Assembly: GCA_051881075.1 (NCBI GenBank)
Contig: JBJEPE010000064.1
Location: 1 to 11,483, forward strand
Source of the DNA: RUG14223 sp051881075
GTDB lineage: Bacteria; Bacillota; Clostridia; Oscillospirales; Acutalibacteraceae
Direction of reading: 5' to 3'
DNA: 11,483 bases
Shown: piece by piece, positions 7,539 through 11,483 of the stretch
How positions within the stretch are numbered: the stretch's first letter is position 1
How the letters are laid out: each line of letters begins with the position of its first letter
Notes under the pieces: generated by a model
Database searches by the model: none
The model's input: the letters and a program-made list of their open reading frames with translations, nothing else
Told to the model about the DNA's origin: nothing
Made by a program: the position numbers and the translations under genes

Positions 7539-7566
7539 GTATTTTATACATACCCGGCGCATAATA
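7539..7566 (+). promoter_or_regulatory. Possible sporulation-sigma promoter
   Basis: CATAATA at 7560-7566 matches the -10 pattern of SigG/SigE-type promoters (CATNNTA). An upstream GTATT at 7539-7543, 16 bases away, could serve as a weak -35. No well-spaced SigA pair is seen here. The downstream gene belongs to a family linked to sporulation, which makes this reading attractive but does not prove it. Confidence 0.25.
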
Positions 7567-7576
7567 GTGTAAGGGA

Positions 7577-7599
7577 GCTTTTGCATCATCGGCAAAAGC
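7577..7599 (+). repeat. Perfect inverted repeat in a 5' leader
   Basis: GCTTTTGC (7577-7584) and GCAAAAGC (7592-7599) form a perfect 8-bp stem with a 7-base loop. No T-run follows, so it is not a terminator. It lies about 30 bases upstream of the next gene and would be in its leader RNA, or could be an operator. Confidence 0.5.
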
Positions 7600-7631
7600 G
7601 GTAAAACATAGAACAGAGCTGGGGTGTTGAT

Positions 7632-7913
7632 GTGAATTGCAGAGTGGTTGACTTACGTCATAAAGAAGTAATCAATAAAAGTGACGGCGCAAGGCTTGGT
7701 TTTATTGATGATGTAGAGGTGGACACAAAGACAGCCAGAGTAGTTGCAATAGTTCTGTATGGCAGGCTTAAGTGCTGTGGGCTTCTGGGTAGATGTGAAG
7801 ATACAGTTATAGCTTGGGAGAATATTGAGCTTATAGGCGAAGATACGGTTATAGTAAATTTTAAGTGCAATAATAAGCGTAAAAAGGGTGGATTACCCTT
7901 TATGAAGCAGTAA
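7632..7913 (+). CDS. YlmC/YmxH-family PRC-barrel protein
   Basis: This 93-residue protein matches the small YlmC/YmxH family (single PRC-barrel), annotated in Clostridia as sporulation-associated. The visible family pattern is V-x-D-L-x-x-K-E-V-I-N at 5-15, then S-D-G-A-R-L-G-F-I-D-D-V at 17-28, a D-x-K-T-A-R strand, and YGRLKCCGLLGRCEDTVIAW at 43-62, where most members have aromatic residues in place of the Cys pair. A GTG start is chosen: GGGG (7621-7624) lies 7 bases before it, and the out-of-frame ATG at 7630 gives no product. The Lys-rich tail (78-85) may be disordered. The biochemical function of the family is unknown; PRC-barrels often bind RNA or protein partners. It stands alone between two transcription units. 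Confidence 0.85.
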   Translation: MNCRVVDLRHKEVINKSDGARLGFIDDVEVDTKTARVVAIVLYGRLKCCGLLGRCEDTVIAWENIELIGEDTVIVNFKCNNKRKKGGLPFMKQ

Positions 7914-7998
7914 GTTAAAAAATCAGTTTGTGAAAAAGTGAAAAATATTAAAAATAAAGTTTTAATAATTGTGTAAATTGCTAAATTTAATTAAATGC

Positions 7999-8027
7999 TT
8001 GTAATTTGTACGTAATTATGGTAAAAT
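7999..8027 (+). promoter_or_regulatory. SigA-type promoter of rpsB-tsf
   Basis: TTGTAA (7999-8004) and TAAAAT (8022-8027) are 17 bases apart, with TGG before the -10 making an extended -10. The preceding 80 bases are A/T tracts that could act as an UP element. Transcription would start near 8034, giving a leader of about 94 bases. Confidence 0.65.
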
Positions 8028-8045
8028 ATCTAATTGCAAAACGCA

Positions 8046-8119
8046 CGTTACGTTGCATCAGGTGCCGTATTGCGGTAATTCGATATGAACGTAACGGAGG
8101 AAATAACCTGATTTGGAGG
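8046..8119 (+). promoter_or_regulatory. Candidate S2 autoregulatory leader with pseudoknot
   Basis: CGTTACGTT (8046-8054) pairs perfectly with AACGTAACG (8088-8096), a 9-bp stem. Within its loop, ATCAGGT (8057-8063) is perfectly complementary to ACCTGAT (8106-8112), which lies outside the stem and directly before the rpsB Shine-Dalgarno GGAGG (8115-8119). Both helices can form together as a pseudoknot that would hinder ribosome loading. A small CCG/CGG hairpin (8065-8075) sits in the loop. A second GGAGG at 8096-8100 overlaps the base of the stem. Bacterial rpsB leaders are known to be bound by S2 for feedback; this fold is read from the sequence, and binding is inferred. Confidence 0.6.
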
Positions 8120-8127
8120 AAGAAAAA

Positions 8128-8886
8128 ATGTCAGTAGTATCAATGAAACAACTTTTAGAGGCAGGTGTTCACTTCGGACACCAAACAAGAAGATGGAACC
8201 CGAAGATGGCAGAGTATATCTTCACAGAGCGTAACGGTATCTATATCATAGACTTACAGAAGACCGTTAAAAAGCTTGAGGAAGCATACAGCTTCATCCG
8301 TGATATCTCTGTAGAGGGCAAGACTGTTCTCTTTGTAGGTACAAAGAAGCAAGCTCAGGATTCCGTTAAAGAAGAAGCAGAGCGTGCAGGTGCATATTAT
8401 GTAAATGCCCGTTGGCTCGGCGGTATGCTTACAAACTTCACAACTATTCGTCGCAGAATTGAGCGTTTGATCCAGTTACGTAAGATGGAGTCAGACGGTA
8501 CATTTGATCTGTTACCTAAGAAAGAAGTTATTAAGTTAAACCTTGAAATTGAAAAGCTTGAGAAATTCCTTGGCGGTATTAAGGAAATGAAGACTCTTCC
8601 GGGAGCATTATTCATCGTTGACCCAAGAAAAGAAAGAATTGCAGTTGCAGAAGCTAAGAAGCTCAATATCCCGATTGTTGCTATCGTAGATACAAACTGT
8701 GATCCTGATGAAATAGACTACGTTATTCCGGGCAATGACGACGCTATCCGTGCAGTTAAGCTTATCTCAGGTGCTATAGCTAACGCTATCATCGAGGGCA
8801 ACGAGGGCAAGATGGGCGCAGCAGCTCAGGAGCCTGTAGCTGAAGAAGCAGAAAAAGCAGAAGAAGCAGAAGAAAGCGCAGAATAA
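8128..8886 (+). CDS. rpsB: 30S ribosomal protein S2
   Basis: The 252-residue protein is ribosomal protein S2, a late-assembling 30S subunit protein at the head-body junction that is needed for S1/mRNA docking where S1 exists. The N-terminal signature MKQLLEAGVHFGHQTRRWNP is unmistakable, followed by YIIDLQKT, VLFVGTKKQAQ, RWLGGMLTNF, PGALFIVDP and PIVAIVDTNCDPD. The length is typical, and the acidic, Ala/Glu-rich tail (about 230-252) is common in firmicutes. ATG 8128 is chosen because GGAGG at 8115-8119 lies 8 bases upstream and homologues start here. The in-frame TTG at 8113 would overlap that site. It is followed by tsf, the near-universal arrangement, and is probably controlled by the leader described above. 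Confidence 0.98.
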   Translation: MSVVSMKQLLEAGVHFGHQTRRWNPKMAEYIFTERNGIYIIDLQKTVKKLEEAYSFIRDISVEGKTVLFVGTKKQAQDSVKEEAERAGAYYVNARWLGGMLTNFTTIRRRIERLIQLRKMESDGTFDLLPKKEVIKLNLEIEKLEKFLGGIKEMKTLPGALFIVDPRKERIAVAEAKKLNIPIVAIVDTNCDPDEIDYVIPGNDDAIRAVKLISGAIANAIIEGNEGKMGAAAQEPVAEEAEKAEEAEESAE

Positions 8887-8911
8887 TTTTATAAAAAATA
8901 TAAATGCCTTT

Positions 8912-8924
8912 CCGATTTTATCGG
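8912..8924 (+). other. Short intercistronic hairpin between rpsB and tsf
   Basis: CCGAT-ttt-ATCGG forms a 5-bp stem, and GCC/GGC at 8906-8908 and 8929-8931 can add outer pairs. No U-run follows, so it is more likely an RNA stability or partial-attenuation element than a terminator. It lies 37 bases before the tsf start. Confidence 0.3.
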
Positions 8925-8961
8925 CGTTGGCGTAAATTTAATGATACGGAGGAAGTTTGTT

Positions 8962-9876
8962 ATGGCTTTTACAGCACAAGACGTTAAGAATTTAAGAGAA
9001 AAAACAGGTTGCGGCATGATGGATTGCAAAAAGGCTCTTACAGAGGCCGGCGGCGACATGGACGCAGCAGTTGATATATTAAGAGAAAAGGGACTTGCAG
9101 CAGCAACTAAGAAGTCCGGACGTATAGCAGCAGAGGGCGTTGCTTTTGCTTGTGTAAATGATGCAAACGATGTAGGCGTAGTTATTGAGGTTAATGCTGA
9201 AACTGACTTCGTTGCTAAGAATGCAGATTTCCAAGCTTTTGTAAAGACCTGTGCAGACACAGTTATCGAGTGCGCTCCTGCAACAGTAGAAGAGTTACTT
9301 GCTTGCAAGGCTTCAGGTCTTGACATGACGGTTGAGGCTCTTGTACAGGAGAAAATTCTCACAATCGGTGAGAACATAAAGATCCGTCGCTTTGAGCGTT
9401 ATGAGGGTGTTGTTACAACATACATCCATGCAGGCGGCAGAATCGGCGTACTGGTTAAGTTTGATACAACAGCAGATATAGCTGCTAAGGACGAGTTCAA
9501 GGCTTATGCTAAGGATATAGCTATGCAGGTTGCAGCAGCTAACCCAAGCTACCTTGATAAGGACTCTGTTCCGGCTGATGTGCTTGAGCATGAGAAGAAG
9601 ATTCTCACAGAGCAAGTTATCAACGAGGGTAAGCCTGCTAATATTGCTGAGAAGATCGTTATGGGTAAGCTTGGCAAGTACTACAAGGAGAACTGCCTTG
9701 TTGACCAAGTATATGTTAAGGACAGCGACTTAAACGTTAAGCAATATACCGATAACACAGCTAAGGCTCTCGGCGGGAGCATTGCTATCGTAAGCTTTGC
9801 TCGTTTTGAGAAGGGCGAAGGCCTTGAGAAGCGTGCAGACAACTTTGCTGATGAAGTTGCAAGCATGATTAAATAA
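8962..9876 (+). CDS. tsf: Translation elongation factor Ts
   Basis: The 304-residue protein is EF-Ts, the guanine nucleotide exchange factor that regenerates EF-Tu-GTP. An N-terminal UBA-like domain (1-44) carries VKNLREKTGCGMMDCKKAL. The EF-Tu-contacting signature ETDFVAKN is at residues 80-87. The core exchange domains follow with KIRRFERYEG, IHAGGRIGVL, MQVAAANPSYL and the C-terminal SFARFEKGEG. The start is ATG 8962: CGGAGG at 8947-8952 lies 9 bases upstream, whereas an in-frame ATG at 8941 precedes that site and would add seven unconserved residues. It is likely cotranscribed with rpsB (75-base gap, no terminator) and ends at a strong hairpin terminator. Confidence 0.98.
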   Translation: MAFTAQDVKNLREKTGCGMMDCKKALTEAGGDMDAAVDILREKGLAAATKKSGRIAAEGVAFACVNDANDVGVVIEVNAETDFVAKNADFQAFVKTCADTVIECAPATVEELLACKASGLDMTVEALVQEKILTIGENIKIRRFERYEGVVTTYIHAGGRIGVLVKFDTTADIAAKDEFKAYAKDIAMQVAAANPSYLDKDSVPADVLEHEKKILTEQVINEGKPANIAEKIVMGKLGKYYKENCLVDQVYVKDSDLNVKQYTDNTAKALGGSIAIVSFARFEKGEGLEKRADNFADEVASMIK

Positions 9877-9906
9877 TTTTAATCTGATTTATATTAATTA
9901 AAAATA

Positions 9907-9948
9907 AAATCTCACTGAGTTTCTATTACTCGGTGAGATTTATTTTTT
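9907..9948. terminator. Bidirectional rho-independent terminator
   Basis: AAATCTCACTGAG (9907-9919) pairs with CTCGGTGAGATTT (9929-9941) with one wobble and a 9-base loop. On the plus strand A then TTTTTT follows, ending rpsB-tsf. On the minus strand the stem is followed by TTATTTTTAATT, so it can also end transcription of the convergent gene. It sits midway between the two stop codons. Confidence 0.85.
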
Positions 9949-9981
9949 GTAAAAATTACCTGTTAAATATAGTGAGAAATG

Positions 9982-11382
9982 TTATTCGGTTTTTAACGAT
10001 AACCTGAAAATACGCCTTTTCAGCTTAGACCATCTAAAAGGTATAAGCGGATAAAGATAGCTTTTGCCCGAAACTGTTTTGTTGCAAAGCAAAAGTATAA
10101 AAATCAGTACAAGCCCCGCAATATAACCGATAAAGTTCATTGTAAATGTGGTAATCAGCAAAATTATTCTCATAAATTTAAGGGCATAGCCAAGCTCATA
10201 ATTTGACTGTGTATAGTTAGATATTGCTACGAAAGCCATGTACAGTATAGCCTCTTTTGCAAACCAACCGGAGTCTACTGCAAATTCGCTGAAGGCTATA
10301 CCGCCTATAATGCTAAGTGATGTACTGAGTACATCGGGTGTATTCAGTGACGCAAGCTTAAGTCCGTCAATAATGATTTCAAGCAGAATTAACTGCCAGA
10401 AGATAGGGATGTTCATTTGTTCATCAACAACTATAAATTTCAAACATCCCGGCACATATGTGGGATTTTGCAATGCAAGCAGCCAAGTGGGTGTAAGCAG
10501 AAGCGTTGCAAGCGATACCATAAATCTTGAAAGCCGTAGGTATGTGCCTGTAATGGGAGGAAAGCAATAATCATCCACCTGCTCGAAAATATCAAAAATT
10601 GATGTCGGCAAAATAAGGGCCGAGGGCGAGTTATCTATCAGAATAACGATGTTGCCTTCAGTAATTGCGGAGGCCGCAGTATCGGGGCGTTCTGTGTGCT
10701 TTACCTTAGGAAATGGATTGTACCATTTATTCTTGTATATTGCTTCAACAAAGCTTTGCTGAGGCATTGTAAGCGACTTTACATCTGTTGACTGAATTTT
10801 ATCTATTAGCTTTGCAAGCAGTTTTTTGTCGGCTTTCCCGTCCATGTAGCATACCGCTATATCTGTTTTTGACTCTGTGCCAACGTTAAACGCACGTATC
10901 CGCAGGCTTTTGTCACGTATTCTGCGGCGTATAAGTGCGGTATTGAATACAATAGTTTCTACAAAGCCGTCACGTGCGCCACGCATGGATTTATCCTTTT
11001 CCGGCTCGGCGGTTTCTCTTTGCGGATACGACCGTGTATCAAGCATCAATGCGCTGTCGAAGCCGTCAACAAAAAGTGCCGTTACGCCCGATAATATTCC
11101 TGTAATGATATCCTGCTCATTGTCCTTGACATCTACCTCAATGTACGGTATGCAATTCTTTGAAAATGTATGTGCGTCCGTCATCATGCTGTCATCGTCT
11201 ATTGAATAGAAAAACTCCAGTATTTTTTCCATAATCTCATCTTTTACAAGTCCGTCTGTAAAGAATATTGCGGCGGTGCGGTTATTTATAGTTATTGTCC
11301 TGTAAATCAGGTCAAAGCTTTCATCAGCGGCAAGCTTATCCTTAAAGTAATCTATAGTTTTATTAATGTCTTTATTCAGCAT
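9982..11382 (-). CDS. spoVAF: SpoVAF / GerA-family spore membrane protein
   Basis: The 466-residue protein belongs to the GerAA/SpoVAF family, and SpoVAF is the best fit. The diagnostic block is RGARDGFVETIVFNTALIRR (134-153), with RIRD just after, then NVGTESKTDIAVCYMDG, W-Y-N-P-F-P-K-V (220-227), HTERPDTA (229-236) and ILIDNSPSALILPT (247-260). The cytoplasmic N-terminal domain spans about 1-275. The membrane part follows, with likely helices near 285-306, 326-345, 352-369, 373-389 and 403-432, and a basic tail (449-466). In Bacillus, SpoVAF sits in the spore inner membrane and, with a small partner, forms a channel that amplifies the germination signal. AGGAGA (11394-11389) is 6 bases before the ATG. 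No GerAB, GerAC or other spoVA gene is visible; the window ends about 100 bases upstream. A GerAA-type receptor subunit is the alternative. Confidence 0.9.
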   Translation of the reverse strand: MLNKDINKTIDYFKDKLAADESFDLIYRTITINNRTAAIFFTDGLVKDEIMEKILEFFYSIDDDSMMTDAHTFSKNCIPYIEVDVKDNEQDIITGILSGVTALFVDGFDSALMLDTRSYPQRETAEPEKDKSMRGARDGFVETIVFNTALIRRRIRDKSLRIRAFNVGTESKTDIAVCYMDGKADKKLLAKLIDKIQSTDVKSLTMPQQSFVEAIYKNKWYNPFPKVKHTERPDTAASAITEGNIVILIDNSPSALILPTSIFDIFEQVDDYCFPPITGTYLRLSRFMVSLATLLLTPTWLLALQNPTYVPGCLKFIVVDEQMNIPIFWQLILLEIIIDGLKLASLNTPDVLSTSLSIIGGIAFSEFAVDSGWFAKEAILYMAFVAISNYTQSNYELGYALKFMRIILLITTFTMNFIGYIAGLVLIFILLLCNKTVSGKSYLYPLIPFRWSKLKRRIFRLSLKTE

Positions 11383-11436
11383 AGGCTATCTCCTGTCTGT
11401 ATTTGCTATTGTGAATTATTGTTTGCAGAATTTGAG

Positions 11437-11465
11437 AATATATGCTATGCCCGTAATTTATGCAA
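11437..11465 (-). promoter_or_regulatory. Possible promoter of the spoVAF-like gene
   Basis: On the minus strand, TTGCAT (11465-11460) and TATATT (11442-11437) are 17 bases apart, a SigA-like pair about 55 bases before the start codon. GCATA and CATATAT in the same stretch resemble SigG boxes, but their 14-base gap is short for SigG. If real, the gene can be transcribed apart from any upstream spoVA genes. Confidence 0.3.
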
Positions 11466-11483
11466 TGAAAAAGACCGTAACTG

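Noticed and set aside
7883..7901. AAAGGGT/ACCCTTT hairpin at the end of the YlmC/YmxH gene
   Set aside because: It lies inside the coding sequence and is followed by A-rich rather than T-rich DNA; probably incidental.
7946..7967. Inverted repeat TATTAAAA/TTTTAATA as a terminator after the YlmC/YmxH gene
   Set aside because: The stem is entirely A-T and no T-run follows, so it cannot be called a terminator.
8113..8127. TTG start for rpsB adding five residues
   Set aside because: The TTG overlaps the GGAGG that serves the ATG at 8128, and S2 homologues begin at the later site.
8941..8961. Upstream ATG for tsf
   Set aside because: It lies before the CGGAGG ribosome binding site, and the added residues are not part of EF-Ts.
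11372..11483. Minus-strand open frame of about 36 codons overlapping the spoVAF start
   Set aside because: The peptide resembles no SpoVA or Ger protein, and a frame this short can stay open by chance; more upstream sequence would be decisive.

Overview
The window looks like chromosomal DNA from a low-GC, endospore-forming member of the Clostridia. The evidence is a SpoVAF-type spore protein, a YlmC/YmxH-type sporulation PRC-barrel protein, firmicute-style rpsB-tsf genes with strong GGAGG ribosome binding sites, and very AT-rich intergenic DNA. The starch-binding-like modules described below would suit a gut or rumen Oscillospiraceae/Ruminococcus-type starch user. That placement is inference from gene content, not a species call.

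Left half (1-7516): a type IV pilus locus. At the left edge, reading leftward, are the first 24 codons of a prepilin with a textbook class III leader (KHG|FTLIE); the rest is outside the window. A non-coding stretch of about 490 bases separates it from a rightward operon of three pilin-like genes. The first encodes a giant 1879-residue protein with a class III-like leader (KKG|FGLVT) that lacks the usual Glu at +5, followed by a long modular ectodomain. At least one module (about residues 976-1072) looks like a CBM26-type starch-binding domain, and two or three others look like diverged relatives. The next two genes encode small canonical prepilins with Glu at +5. The three genes overlap or nearly touch, have a good SigA promoter in front and end at a clear rho-independent terminator. 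My reading is a pilus-tip minor-pilin complex in which the giant E5-less pilin presents a carbohydrate-binding adhesin. This is the most interesting system in the window.

The intergenic control region (75-564) is unusually structured. It has two tandem palindromes that differ by a compensating base change, a pair of TTTTTACATA boxes exactly 21 bp apart just upstream of the promoter, a dyad over the -35 element, and mutually exclusive stems in the leader RNA.

Right half (7517-11483): housekeeping and sporulation. A small YlmC/YmxH-like gene is followed by rpsB (ribosomal protein S2) and tsf (elongation factor Ts). The rpsB leader can fold into a 9-bp stem whose loop pairs with bases immediately before the Shine-Dalgarno sequence. 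This is an H-type pseudoknot that could serve S2 autoregulation. A bidirectional terminator separates tsf from a convergent leftward spoVAF-like gene, which has its own possible promoter near the right edge.
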